DNA of 64,000 nucleotides from Hirsutella rhossiliensis (GCF_020360975.1 NW_025408671.1:5146001-5210000), one strand, 5' to 3'. Positions 23,293 through 35,051 are shown, numbered from the stretch's first letter. The notes: generated from the sequence alone by a model not told the origin. Program-made: numbers and translations.

Positions 23293-24867
23293 ATGGGCTT
23301 CAAAGACACCATCTCCCTCCCCCTCGAGGCTGGGCCCTCGGTCCTCGACGTCCACCTCGTCCCGCCTCACCTCCTCGCCGCCCTCGAGTACGTCGCCGCC
23401 CGCCTCGCCCGCAAGTCGCTGGCCCTCGACCTCGTCCTCGTCCGCAGAGACTACCAGCTGCCCTCCATCCTGCCGCCCTTTGCCTCCGCCTCGCCCCGCC
23501 AAGAGCCCGCACCAACAGCAGCATCCTCTGTCCTGGCCTCCTCCTCCTCCTCCTCCTCCGCCTTCTCCATCTCCTCCTCCTCCCCCCAGCAGCCCAGGTT
23601 CGCCCCCGTCACCGCCCTCAAGCAGCTCGTCCGCACCGCCTCTCGCCGCGCCTCCGACCCGATCCGCCCGACCAGGACCCGTCAGGGCAGCCAGGCCTCC
23701 GTCGCCTCCTTGCCCTTCAACCTCGACTCCATCCGCCGCACCCCGTCCTCCGCCGCGCCCTCGTCGCCTTCGTCCATCTTTTCCGCCGATCTCCCGAGCC
23801 CTGCCGCGCCCGAGCCCCCCTTTGGCGTCTGCCTCGTCCACGACCCGGCTCTCTCTACGCGCGCCCACAGGACCCTGTGCGGCATCCTCGCCAGGGCCGA
23901 GCAAAGGTTTGGCACCGGGTAAGATACGCTCCCCCCAACGACCTGACCCGCTGCGGTGCTAACAGCAGCCCGTCGCAGTGGCCCCTGGTTCTCGCAACCC
24001 GTCAGCCCTGCCGCCTGCGGACTGCCCGTCCAACTCTTCAGCAGCTCCCTCGTCCAGAACGAGGTCCTCTTCGCCTCACAAGGCCTGTCCCTTGTCTCCC
24101 TCGACCGCTTCTTCAGCCTCAAGTGCGCCTTGTCGAGCTACTCCATGACCCGCTCGCCCGTCCGCCTGGAGGACGCCACCGACGAGCTCCACCGCTTCGT
24201 CCTCGCCAACAACGGCACCAGGGTCAGCAAGTCGGCCCTCCTCCGCTCTTACGACTGGCTCTCTCTCTCCGATGACACCGTCGACCATCTCGACCGCATG
24301 TATCGCCGCGCCTATGGCGGCCCGGAGCAGGTCGGCGCCATCGCCGGCATGCCAGATCCGGCCACTCCCCCCCACCCCGAGCCCGCGCCCGAGCCCGAGA
24401 CGTCGCCTTCTCCGTGCCAAGATGATCTGCTCGAGGCCGAGTTTGCCTTTCCGCACCCCGACGACATTGGCATCGCCATCACCACCCCCGAAACCTCTCT
24501 GTCCCCTTCCCCGAGAGTCCCCACCCTCAAGCTGCAAATAGACTTTGGCCCAACGCCGCCCCCGACTGACAGTCCGCGGTGGCCATGGCAAGATGACGAC
24601 GACGACGACGACGACGATGGCGACCGCACAGCGCTGCCCGAGAATTTCCTGACCATAGGCTTCGACCCCTGGGCCGAGCCGTCCATCGACCACGTCCTGA
24701 GCACAAAGCCCGTGGTCCTCAGCCCGGATCCGTTCGCTAAAGGGCCCGGGCCATTGACCCCCAAGACCTATGGCGACATATCACCCGTTACCCGCGGCGA
24801 GTGGGGGTTCTTGATGGTGGATAGCGTGCTCCGAAGCGGACGTACCGTCACAGTGGAAACCTGTTGA
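23293..24867 (+). CDS. Unrecognised fungal protein with a conserved bipartite core
   Basis: Exons 23293..23918 and 23979..24867 give 504 residues; the intron is canonical (GTAAGA donor, TGCTAACAG branch region, CGCAG acceptor). The N-terminus (MGFKDTISLPLEAGPSVLDV, then LAALEYVAARLARK) and the region across the splice junction (LSTRAHRTLCGILARAEQRF to QNEVLFASQGLSLVSLDRFF) look structured and conserved. Between them lies a Ser/Pro-rich spacer. The C-terminal third is acidic and Pro-rich with a run of eight Asp. There are no membrane segments, no signal peptide and no catalytic motif that I can name. The helical segment ending in YDWLSLSDDTVDHLDRMYRR looks like a regular domain. Codon use matches neighbours. 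Function unknown. Confidence 0.75.
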
Positions 24868-25127
24868 GGCGACGATGAGTGGACAGGGCTGAAAATGGTC
24901 TCAGAATGGAAGACTCTGGGCGGGCCCTGGAGTGTATTCGCTCGTCTGTTGACGCCGTCTGAGGCTTGATCATGCTCTTGCGGCATCATCGCATCATATC
25001 CCTGTATAACACTGTAGGAAAAGGGCCCACCAAATGGCCAGCCAACAAGATTTAATAAGAGACTTGTTGGATTCGATAGCCGTGTCTGCTGTTCAAGCAC
25101 AGCCGCTTCGAAGTCTTCCTCGGGTCA

Positions 25128-26309
25128 TCACCAGCCATATCGGCTGGACGCCTCCTTGCGGTTGCTCTTGCCCTTGGCGAAGCTGTCCTCGAGCGCCTCG
25201 CGCTGGTTGTGCACGTTCTGGACGAGCTGCCGCAGGCTGTGTTTGCCGCCCTGCAGCGCGCGCACGGGCTGGTGGATTTGCTGTTCGCCCGCCGCGCGAA
25301 CCGTCTCGTTGTGCTGGTACTCCTGGTCCGTGTTGAAGTTGATGACATGCTTGGCAGCCCGGGGGCCGCCGTCGCGGCCAAAGAGCTGGCGCCGGGCGGC
25401 CGCCGAGAGCTGCAGGTCGTCCGCGATGCTGTCCAGGCTGTCGGGGCCGGGGCCAGTCGTTGCCAGCGGCGCACCGTGCTGCGTTTGAGCCGCATAGTGG
25501 GCATAGTCTTGGGGGGTAGGCTCTGGGGGAGGGCCGGCCTCAAAGAGAGGCTCGTAGGCCCCGCCTGGCGCTGGCCGTGTCGTTGCTGGCTCTTGCGGCT
25601 CCTCACTGTGCAGGGAGAAGAGAGAAACCTTTTTGGCGGGAGGGGGCGCCGAAGCCGAGGCCGCTTGCGTCTTGGCCGTTTCTTGAGTCGCCGCACTCGA
25701 CGAGGGTGTCGTGGATTGGGCCCCGCCGACCCTGGCGCCCTTTTTCTTCTTGGCGGTCCTTGCGACAGAAAGCGGCCGAAACATCAAGGGCTTGCCGACC
25801 AGCTTGACCTCGTCTGCTGGCTTCTGCTCCTGCGACACCGACGTCTCGGCCGCTCGGCTCAGCGGCGCCTCGCTCACAGCCTCGGCAGCCGCCCCATCAC
25901 CCCCGCCTCGCCCACCGTAGTAGCCCTCATTCTCATTCCCGCCACGCCTGAATCCCGGCTCCGCGCTCGTCTTGAGGGCGACGCCCGGCCGCCTCGCCTG
26001 GCCACCACCACCCGCCTTAGCCGCGTTCTTGGGCGCCGGCAGCATCGAGTTGAAGCCGGAAAAGACGGTCGCGCCGGAGGTGCGGGCTCGCTTGGCCGGG
26101 GGCTCGTCGGGCTTGGCGTCGCCGGTCGCCGGCAGTACCTGCTGCGGGAGGCTGACGGTGATTTTGCCTCTGTTGGAGCGGTCGACAACTTTCTGGAAGG
26201 CCTGCTTCTTGGGCGCTGCTGCTGCCGCCTTTGGAGCGGGGGCCGGCTTTGGGGGCGCTTCCGACTCGGAGGCTGAGGCATCGGACTCGGAGTAGTCGAC
26301 GAGAACCAT
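25128..26309 (-). CDS. PRCC-like nuclear protein (mitotic checkpoint regulator family)
   Basis: Single exon, 393 residues. The start MVLVDYSESDASASE and the C-terminal block (about 320-393: HVINFNTDQEYQHNE, then HSLRQLVQNVHNQREALEDS and KEASSRYGW at the end) match the PRCC_C family, whose human member interacts with MAD2B and is associated with splicing factors. The middle is low-complexity, Ala/Pro-rich, with basic nuclear-localisation patches (PPAKRART, AKKKKGAR). It is convergent with the upstream unknown gene (260 bases between stop codons) and divergent from SIN1 (469 bases between starts). The family call is good; its function in fungi is poorly defined. Confidence 0.8.
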   Translation of the reverse strand: MVLVDYSESDASASESEAPPKPAPAPKAAAAAPKKQAFQKVVDRSNRGKITVSLPQQVLPATGDAKPDEPPAKRARTSGATVFSGFNSMLPAPKNAAKAGGGGQARRPGVALKTSAEPGFRRGGNENEGYYGGRGGGDGAAAEAVSEAPLSRAAETSVSQEQKPADEVKLVGKPLMFRPLSVARTAKKKKGARVGGAQSTTPSSSAATQETAKTQAASASAPPPAKKVSLFSLHSEEPQEPATTRPAPGGAYEPLFEAGPPPEPTPQDYAHYAAQTQHGAPLATTGPGPDSLDSIADDLQLSAAARRQLFGRDGGPRAAKHVINFNTDQEYQHNETVRAAGEQQIHQPVRALQGGKHSLRQLVQNVHNQREALEDSFAKGKSNRKEASSRYGW

Positions 26310-26778
26310 GGTAGCGACTTGTCTTTCGGGCGGAGCAGAAGGAGAAGCCGTGCTGGTGGTGGTTTGAGGTTGGGTCGGGAATGAGCCGATGTATCGGGAA
26401 AGTTGCTGCAGCTGCCTGTCAACAAAAGTCGGCCCGTGACAAAATGCGTCTCCACCGCCCGGCATTTCGGCCACTAGTGGTCGTGCTAGCGCATTGCTCG
26501 CTGCACTCCACTGTATTTCATGCTGTATCTCATGCTGCGTGTCCCCTAGAGACCCCTGGGGCGGGGCCGGATGCACTGCTGCAGTCACTGTGCCACCCTC
26601 GGACTGACGTGATGCAACCTCACACCCTCATCACCGTCGACATCGCAGCAAGCACCTTCATGTCCTCGCAACACACTGCCGCACCGCGAACCACGTCTAG
26701 CGCCCCTCGGCTGATGAACATGTAGACGGGCATTCGTGGCGACTGCTCTGCCAGCCCGTCTTTTCTCCAGCCGCCATC
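26310..26778. promoter_or_regulatory. Divergent promoter region of the PRCC-like gene and SIN1
   Basis: 469 bases between two start codons with no gene of its own. It contains a duplicated catgctgtatct / catgctgcgtgt segment at 26,520-26,540. No TATA box is evident. Confidence 0.5.
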
Positions 26779-29207
26779 ATGTCCGTCCTCCAGTTAGACG
26801 AGTAGGTGCACCACCTTGCAAAGACAAAGGCTGGGTTGCTGATATCGGCGCAGGCTCGTCTCGTACCAGCTCCGGACGAGATACCTCGACGAGATCGCCG
26901 ACGGGGTTGGCGAGCGACTCATCACCGTCGACGAGAGCTTCCTCAACTCGGCCTCGTTCAAGGCCGCGGGCTGGCGGCCCGACACGTCGCACACCAAGCG
27001 CACGCACTCGCCGCCCATCCCCACCGCCATCGCCTCCGAGTACTTCCAGGCGCCGCGACACGTCGGCCTGACGCTCGAGGACGGCGACGACGACGGCGGC
27101 ATGCTCACGGGCGGCGGCGCCGACACCATGGGCCCCGGCATGGCCACTAAGAGGCGCCGCCGCCGGGAGCAGATGGAGGAGGACGACAGCAGCGACCTCA
27201 GCGATGACAGCGAGGACGACAGCGAGCAGCGCGCCGCCCAGCAGATCAAGTTCTCCAAGATGCCCATCAGGCCGCGCGCCGGCTCCTCGCCCATCCAGGC
27301 CTCGCAGATGATGAAGCAGCAGACGTCGCCCCGCGAGCCGCGCCGCGGGTCCCAGTCGGCCCTCGAGACGGTCAGGGAGAGGCTGCGCCGCGACACCGTC
27401 ACCAGCAGCGAGGTGTCGTCGGAGAACGAGCTCGACCTCCCTGCAGCCCACCGCCATCGAGAGGCGGCCCGCGCGGCGGCCAGGTCCGTCAAGCTGCAAG
27501 AAAAGATCAACGAAGAGCCGGCGCCCGGCATCCGGAGGGCCGGGACGACACTGCTTCCCGAGGAGGAGGAAGACGACGACGACTCGGACGAGGGATCGGA
27601 CATTTCGGGGGATTACGTCGAGAGCATCGACTCGGCCTCGATCCTCAACGGCGTCGAGAATCAAATCAACGCTTCTCCCACGCAGCCGGTCGTCGGCACA
27701 CCCCCGAGAAAGTTTACCAGACAGTCTACGATTCGCAAGTCGTATGCACCCACCAAGCCCATGGTCCTCGAGGCCCTGCCGCCGCCACGCCCGCTCAGCA
27801 CCATCCGCCCGCTCAGCATCGCTCAGCCCCAGAGCCTGCTGTCGGCGGCGCTCAAGGCCAAACGGCACAAGTCGTCGGTGCCCTTTCAGAAGTTTGCCCA
27901 CTTCAGCGGGCAGGGCACGCAGGGCGCCATCAACGTGCGCATCTACGCGCCCTCTTCCAAGACGCCCAACAAGCCGTTTGAGGTGCTCATCCGGCCGCGG
28001 GTGCACGACGGCCAGGGCGCCGAGCGCGTCGTCACCGTGGCCGACCTGATTGGCCTCAGCCTGTACCGGTTCAACGAGGAGAAGCGCGAGCCGCCGATCG
28101 CGCCGCAGAAGCGCAACATCAACTGGTGGACGCTGCGGATGGTGGAGGAGGGCGGCGAGGTCGACGACGACTTCCCCGCCTTTGAGAGGACCAAGCAACT
28201 GGCTGCCTTTACCACTGTCAACAACGCCGGTGCCAGGGGCGGCGGGAGGCTGCGGTCCAACTCGACCGTCTACGACGACTTTGCCCTGGTGCCGGCAACG
28301 GAGGAGGAGTTTGAGGAGAACAAGTCGCTGACGCCGCAGGAGGACGAGGGCGGCGAGGAAGAGGAGGAGCCGCAGCCTGGCGAGGGCCGAGACGATGGCG
28401 CCGTGCCCAAGCCGTCAATCCCGCCGGCGGTGACGACGATGAGCGAGGCCCGGCCGCGACTGAACCCCATTGTCACGACGACGTACCGGCCCAACATATC
28501 ACTTGCCGACACGCCGCAGGCTCCGGTGGCGGTGCCCAACACGACGCGCGGCCAGCAGAAGCTGCTGCGGATCCACCTCATGTCGGCGGACACGGCGCCG
28601 GGCCAGATGGTGACGCTGGACGTGCTGACGGACACGTACCTGGCCGAGGTGCTGGACCTGGTGTGCCGTAAGAGGCAGCTGGACAAGGGCAACCACGTGC
28701 TGAAGCTGCCGGGGTCCGGGGCGGTGGTGATGATTGACCGGCCGGTGTCGTCGATCGGCAACGTGTCGGACCTGGAGCTGTACCGGCGGCGGTTCGCGAC
28801 GGACGGGCCGATGAGCATGACGGGGTCGCCGAGCAGCGCGTCACCCAAGATGATGGCGCTGGGCGAGGGGGGGCAGCAAGGGGCGGCAACGGCGGCGGCG
28901 GCGGCGGCAGCGCGTCGGGGCCTGGGCCGAAGGGGCGTCGGGGCCGGGCTGCACCCGCTGGCGCGCGAGGCGGGCAAGCAGGACGAGGTGGGCAACGCGA
29001 ACCTCAAGCGGTACACGGTGTGGCGCAAGCAGCCGATGCGGCTGGTGGGCATGAGCGAGCGGTCGCTGGTGATTGACGGCGAGTACATTCACATCTCGCC
29101 GGCGTCAGGGGGCAAGGGGGTGCACGAGGGCAAGTCGACGACGGTGCACTTTAGCAACGTGATTGGGTGCAAGGTGCCGCGGAAGCACCCTGCCAACGTC
29201 AAGGTGC

Positions 29208-29264
<57 letters not shown>

Positions 29265-29436
29265 CCCCCTCTCTGGTGTGGCCTCGAGTCTTGATGCTGA
29301 CGGCGTCGGATAGCTCGTCATCTACAAGGCGACGGAGACGAAGCGGTACGACTTTGAGGCCCGGAGCGCCGACGAGGCGGCCGAGATTGTGGCCGAGTTG
29401 ACCAAGGGCTTCTCGCCGTACCGCGATGTGTACTGA
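26779..29436 (+). CDS. SIN1: TORC2 subunit SIN1/AVO1 (CRIM, RBD and PH domains)
   Basis: Exons 26779..26801, 26854..29203 and 29314..29436 total 2496 bases and 831 residues. The 23-base first exon encodes MSVLQLDE and is joined to LVSYQLRTRYLDEIADGVGE, the conserved SIN1 N-terminus. The CRIM domain (about 345-480) begins VPFQKFAHFSGQGTQGAI and binds TORC2 substrates such as AGC kinases. A Ras-binding-like domain lies at about 570-650. A PH domain (about 724-831) starts LKRYTVWRKQPMRLVG and continues across the last intron into LVIYKATETKRYDF, ending at YRDVY. SIN1 scaffolds TOR complex 2 at the plasma membrane. The region between N-terminus and CRIM is acidic and disordered. Confidence 0.95.
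29209..29265 (+). repeat. CT microsatellite inside a SIN1 intron
   Basis: Almost pure CT repeat starting five bases after the 5' splice site of the last intron. If unspliced, it reads as alternating Leu-Ser and stays open, so gene predictors may keep it as coding. Confidence 0.95.
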
Positions 29437-30790
29437 TGGATCGACTGTGGAGGCATCCGTGAGCACCCGAGAGGACGAGTTGTGCGGGCTTTGTGGTGCA
29501 GATGCTGGCAGGCTGGTGTTTCGTGTCGTGGACGTGGCTGACATCGGGTGCGGGCTGTATCGGTATGGAATATCTACTTCCAGTAGGGGGTCTACTCTTA
29601 CGATTGTCGAGGTCGGTCTGTCAAGTATGTAGGTAGACGGGTAGACTCGGAACCCATATCTGCCCTACATAGGCAGTATGTGTAAATGGATACCAACTAG
29701 TTCTTGGATTAGGTCTGGAAGGCATCAGTCAGCAGCTGAAGCTGGGGTTGACACTGAACGCTGTGCGTATTAGCCAGGGCGGATGCTATTCATCAACACA
29801 CATTTACTACAGCCTTTGTTGGGCTCAACCACCTGATCCTCGAACTATTGATGGCCCTACTAGGCAGGCCGGAGAAGCTCGTTCCAATAGAAGACAAGCA
29901 CAACCCGTTGGGAGCAGCAATGGGGATGTAACTCGACTCTCTCATGGATACAAGGGAGGCGCAGAAGGTCCTATCTAATTACCAACTTCGAGGTCATACT
30001 TTTATATCCCTTGCAACAAGTATGAGATGGAGTGAAAAGCCACTGATGAATGGCCTGCGCATGACGAGTCACGCTTTCTTTTGCCCTCCTCGGCACCATG
30101 ATTCGCGCTTTGTCGACGCAGCTTGCGCGGCTTTCGGCCCCGCGTTGCAACACGCGTACGAGATTTGCTCTTTTTCGTGGTGCTTCGAGGTTCTCGGCGC
30201 TCTGCTTGGTAGACAGAGTCGGGCGTCTTCGTGTGACGCTGGCCAACGACTCCACCGGGCCTCTCCTGCTGCCGCATAATGCCCGGCACCCCCGGAGAAC
30301 GTCGACGGAGAAAACCAAGCATCGTAGGGCGGCGAGGCGCTCCACCATGGCCGCCGCCCTCGGGCGATTCACGGCTTGAACCCGCACCTCCACTCAGCCC
30401 GATGGGGTTTCCGATGGACAAGTCTGATACCGTGGGTTGCCAGGGCTGCTCCGCGCACCTTCAAGCCACACGTCTTGACCACGCGTGTAACCCGAGGCCA
30501 GATCCTGAAGCCGACGATGAGGCAGCCTCCGCATGTCTCTCCGCAGGCGTCGCGACGAAAGAGCCTGACAAAGTGGCCCGCGAGTCGTGGCCTCGCACGG
30601 CCCACGCGTGCGTCGCCCATGATCAGGGAAAGGTTAGCGACGTTGCTGTCGCCAGCACGACCGCGCCGCGTGAAGCTTCCCCCCTGGGGAATCTTGCCGG
30701 TCGTGATGACTGGGGCATGGCTCATTATCACCCACCAGTCCGCTCGCTCGATACCAAGGATGCCGACTTTCTTGCTTAACCCCGTTGACA
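29437..30790. other. Gene-poor stretch upstream of the decayed DUF3405 gene
   Basis: No supported complete gene. From about 30,270 onward the plus strand shows Arg/Pro-rich coding-like sequence in changing frames and then a hydrophobic segment (WGILPVVMTGAWLIITHQ, near 30,685-30,740). This could be the cytosolic tail and membrane anchor of the downstream broken gene, but the frames do not connect. Confidence 0.35.
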
Positions 30791-32640
30791 ATGCTCGGCC
30801 CTCTCCACCGCTCTTCACGCCTCTTCTACCTGAGCACCGCGGCTTTGCGCACTTTGTTGGTTCTTCATTTCTCAACCTTTCCAGAGCGGCAGGACGGCCA
30901 TCCTGTGCGCGCGTTTGGCGAGGGCAAACTGCCCGCTCTATCCAAGCCGACATCGTGCCATGGGCCGCGACGCCTTCTCCTATCCGACAGCCCTGACGAC
31001 GAGCTTCGCTATGGCCATCCAGACCAAGGTGCGACGAGCCCTTGCATGCTGCAGAGGCACCACGGCTCTTGCTAACCCGCCGCGCAGTGTATCCCTCTCC
31101 GTTTATAGGCTCCCAGTGAGAACTTGGCATCGACGAGTGTGGATGACGGCCGATGGACGATACGGCCGTTATGGATTCGGAGAGGATACCGATGGCTACA
31201 ACCGCACCAAGGTCGACTGAAACCAGGTCGACTGGGCGCATGCAGCATCTTTGCCCGGAGCGAAACGTCAAGCGATTCCCCATCCACTCGCCTCCGGCAA
31301 AAATCTTGGGCGGCAGGAAATTTGCGCTCAAGAATGCAAACGCATCGGACGCGACGGCGGGCCCCCTTGACGAGTTTTCAGGGACCAGTCCTTCTCGAAG
31401 GACAGCCACTGTCATTCGCGGCTTTTCCAGCTTCGCCTTTAAGCCAGAAGACTTGTGGAACCTCCGCTCTCTCATTGTCGAGACGGCACTTCACTCTGGC
31501 GGGGAATATGCCGTCTTCTTGCTCGTGCATATACAAGACCCAGCGGCGAACGTCTTCGACTCCGAAAAGAGGTACGATGCGGCGTTCAAGGCTGCCAACA
31601 TTGCGCCAGAGTTTCGGTCCATGAGGATACTGTGAAGCGATCAGTTGTTGGAGTCGTGGTACGATGCAGTCAATGAACATCAGTAAGCTTCCAGTTTAAT
31701 CCTGATCAATTTGAAGAGCCCATCGGAAACTAACACAAGCCTTGCTCAGGACCTTGCTCCAAGTGTTCCAGCCTCTGCAGCTCTTTGCACTGTATCATCC
31801 GGGGTTCGACCACTATTGGCAGGTAGAGCTCGACCAGCGCTTTCTTGGCCAGGCCGGGAAATATCTCGACGTAGTATCGGCGTTTGCGTGGCACGAGCCG
31901 CGAAAGCAGGCCCCAGAACGAGCGACATACCCGCTCAACGTCGACGAGTATGGCACCTACGACAAATTTCTGTCCCGAGTGGACAGGGCAAATCGGGGTC
32001 AGTCGAGAGCCTGGGGCCCCGTGCGCATCCCCGGAGTCTACCACCGGGGCCGAGACCGCCAGTAAACAGACCCGAAGACGATGCCTTTAGCTGGGGCGTC
32101 GGTGAATACGCAGATGTCATCGTCAGCAGCTTTTGCGGCAACATCTTGCAATCGGAATGGGTATTCCGCGACTTCATCCTCGGCTTCCGCTTCTGGCACA
32201 GTACACCCCGCTGGTGGTGCCCGCCGGCCGTCATGCGTAGCAGTCGGCAGCTACTCGCCACGATACACCAGGCCCAGATGGACAAGGGACTGGCTGTTTC
32301 CGGGGAGGCCTCATGTTCAAGCTATTCGTCATCGGTCACTTGGTATCCGCCCTCTTCGTTGTTGGGTGGCCAACCCACAACCTTGACGGGGCACCGGGAA
32401 CCTCGACAGTGTAGCGCAACACCATGGAGCCTTTCTGGACAGTTGGTGGCAACCTGGTGCCCTCAGCGCTGTCCAGATTGTATTTGCGCTGCAGCAGATC
32501 AAGTCACCGCAAATCCTCTTCGCTACACGGCTGGCGCAATGCTTTACCGATGTTTTGGGCCAGCGATCTCTTGAGGCGTGCAGTACACTTGAAGGGCGTG
32601 GAACTGGCTCGCTGGCCTGAAGCCATCTGCACGCAAGACG
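30791..32640 (+). pseudogene. Decayed DUF3405-family gene
   Basis: DUF3405 proteins are fungal type II membrane or secreted proteins of unknown activity, sometimes compared with glycosyltransferases. Family blocks occur in order but in different frames: DGRYGRYGFGEDTDGYNR (about 31,155-31,210), LWNLRSLIVETALHSGGEY (about 31,455-31,510), DQLLESWYDAVNEHQ (31,640-31,682), a canonical intron (about 31,683-31,749), FQPLQLFALYHPGFDHYW (about 31,770), EPRKQAPERATYPLN, then EDDAFSWGVGEYADV and FRFWHSTPRWWCPPAVM in a new frame (32,070-32,230). Two in-frame TGA codons (31,218 and 31,633) stand where the family has Trp. At least three frame shifts are also needed (near 31,110, 31,240 and 32,045). An upstream intron (about 31,030-31,087) with a CTAAC branch site is intact. 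This cannot make a full protein. Confidence 0.8.
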
Positions 32641-33964
32641 TCAGATGGGGGTAACGCACGGACTGTCTGTCGTCAGCACAGAATTCAAGGCGAACTCGGC
32701 GACGGTGGTACGCGTACACGCATCCCTACCGACCGACCACCTCAAGCAGACGTTTGGCTTTCGAACGCGGTTCATCGCGGTAGACGCTTTAATATATGAA
32801 AATTCAAAGGCGGCATAGGGCGGAGCGAAATTGCACATTGTACCTACCAGGTACCCACGCAACTGTCCATGTACGTACCAGAGATTGACCCTTTGGGAAA
32901 GGGCCCGGCGGATATGTACTGTACAGTACAGTATTACTGCAACTCCGTACGCAATGACGCGACTAACGTGTGGCTCAGCAGCAAACGGAGTCGCGCGCCA
33001 CAAAGGCGTAGTGGCGTCTTCCGTCAGCGCTCAGCTCTCATGGCAGCGGCAACGGCAGCTGCTTCCTGTTTCGACCTGGGCGAAGCTGAAAAGTCGGTGG
33101 GCCCCGGCACAGCTGCCCTGGAGTCAACCAAGTACCGGTACAGAGATGGGTTTGCAGATGGACGCAGGTGCCAAGCGTGGTCGCATTCCCCCATCCACCT
33201 TGGTGATGAGCAGCATTAACAGCATCTCAGTCCAAAAATAGAACCAGACATTGGCCGAGGAGCCTAAAAACCAGGCTGTAACAGCACACAGCCTTGGTTG
33301 CAACTGTCCAAGGCATGCAGAGCCGTGCAAAGTCGAATCACTCGCCCGACATGATGTCCGACTTGCTCGAGCATTCCGTCGCGCCAAGCTCTGGGCACTG
33401 GCAGCAGTTGGTCGGAGCAGCGTCATTGTGCTCCGTCCCCACTCGGCAGGCCCAACGGCGTGCTGTGATTGGCTTTCCTGGAGTGCACTCGGTTTATCCA
33501 CGCTGATCATCCTCGCCCGCCAGTGCGTCACCCAGCAACCGTGGGTGCCCTTCTCTGTACAGTACTGTACCTATGTACATTGATTCAGCGTGGAGAGGCC
33601 CAAACTAATATTCCTTGCCTCTCCACGCCGCAGACGACAGCGTTGCGCGTCCATGCAAACAGGGAGGCAGCCCACCGACATGTACACCGACATGTACCGG
33701 TACCTGTCTCGTCTCGCACGCACACCACTAGCTGCGGACTGCGCCGCCTGCATGGTGGGGCCTTTGGGGATTACGGAGCCCAAGCAAACAAGGTATGCAT
33801 AGAGTACCTTCGTACTGTACAGCACCTGCGAGGCGATCCGGCCAACCGAGCTCGTCTTCGCTTCTTCAGCGTCCGTTCTGGTCCCCGCGAGCATCCATCA
33901 CCATTATCTATCAAAGCATTCCCACACCTCTCTAATCCAACCCGCTCAAGAACAATTCGTCAAC
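32641..33964. other. Gene-free region rich in GTAC palindromes
   Basis: About 1.3 kb with no supported gene. Contains repeated GTACTGTACAGTAC-type palindromes (32,915-32,932; 33,556-33,580; 33,812-33,825) and further tgtac/ggtacc motifs. The last 100 bases are the probable promoter and leader of the next gene. Confidence 0.6.
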
Positions 33965-34586
33965 ATGAAGTTCTCCAACCTCGCTGTTGTCGCCTTGGCC
34001 GCGGCTGTCCAGGTATGAATCCCTCTCCTCTGCCTGCATCCGTGCCCCCTCACTCTGCCTTCTCTGTCCTCCACTCCATAACCCTCGCCTCGTCGCAAAC
34101 CGGCATGCAAACTGACCTCATGTGCAGGCCACCCCCGAGCCCCAGCAAGACATCATCAACCAAGTGAGCACCTTTGTCGATGGTGCCGTCTCGCGCGCCG
34201 AGACGTTTGTCAACGGCGCTGCCTCTACCGTCGCCAACGCCTACTCGGACGGCCGCTCCGCCGGCACCAAGCTCGTCGGTGACGCCTCCAGCTTCGTCGC
34301 CACCCGCACCGCCCAGCTCGGCTCCGACATTGCCCGCGCCAGCAGTGAGGCCCTCGCCAAGGCCTCGAGCATCAGCCAGCGCCTTGCCACCGAGACCGAC
34401 GTCTCGGTCCGCAGCAGCATCAGCGCAGAGCTCAGCAAGGTTACCGAGAGCGTCGCGAGGGCCACTAGCAGCGTCGCCAGCCGCGCCACCGACAGCCCCG
34501 GAGCCGGTGCACACGGTCCCGGGCCCACGGCCGCCGTCGCCATGGGTGCCCTCATGGGTGGCGCGGCCATGTTTGCCAACTTTTAG
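33965..34586 (+). CDS. Small secreted, probably GPI-anchored, Ser/Ala-rich protein
   Basis: Exons 33965..34012 and 34128..34586 give 168 residues. The first exon encodes a signal peptide (MKFSNLAVVALAAAVQA). The mature part is Ser/Ala/Thr-rich, helical and Cys-free, with repeated SRA/ASS heptad-like spacing. The C-terminus has small residues followed by a hydrophobic tail (AVAMGALMGGAAMFANF), the layout of a GPI-attachment signal. No enzyme motif is visible. Similar proteins sit in fungal cell walls. The 115-base intron is somewhat long for this window but canonical. Codon use is strongly GC-ending, which suggests good expression. Confidence 0.75.
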
Positions 34587-35051
34587 ACATGCCTGCACGG
34601 AGGACTCCAACCAACTCGACCAACCAGGTGCCATGGTCAGGTTGGGTTGGGAATGAAGTGGCGAGGCCTAGCAAGAACCATATGTGACGGATGGCAAAGG
34701 AATGGATAATACCCATGGTTCTTCACGAGGCCAGCAGCCATGTCGGAATCATTGTTGCATTGATATGTGAGTTTCCACCAAAGAGAGTGTGAAACGAAGT
34801 TATGGAAGTACTGCTATGGGAATGGCGTTAGGTATGGTTTGATGGCGTCAATTGAAAGCAACTTCAGCACGCACGCGAATACTCGGCCATGTCGTCTCTA
34901 TCCGCTCCTGTTGTGAAACCTCGCAAGTCTTAAGACGTTTTGATTGATTCAAGGAAAGGGTATCTTATCATATATAGGCACAATAGCCCGAACTCCAATT
35001 ACCTTGGCCGTGATGTCATCTCGGAAGCGAGCCGTCCCTGCAGACGGGTTG
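34587..35051. other. Convergent 3' spacer
   Basis: 465 AT-richer bases between two convergent genes, holding their 3' ends. A tatatag motif occurs at about 34,973. No gene is seen. Confidence 0.6.

Noticed and set aside
28270..29088. 272-residue minus-strand open frame opposite SIN1
   Set aside because: Antisense shadow of the SIN1 CRIM-to-PH region.
30369..31475. 368-residue minus-strand open frame
   Set aside because: Antisense to the DUF3405 relic, composition atypical, no recognisable motif.
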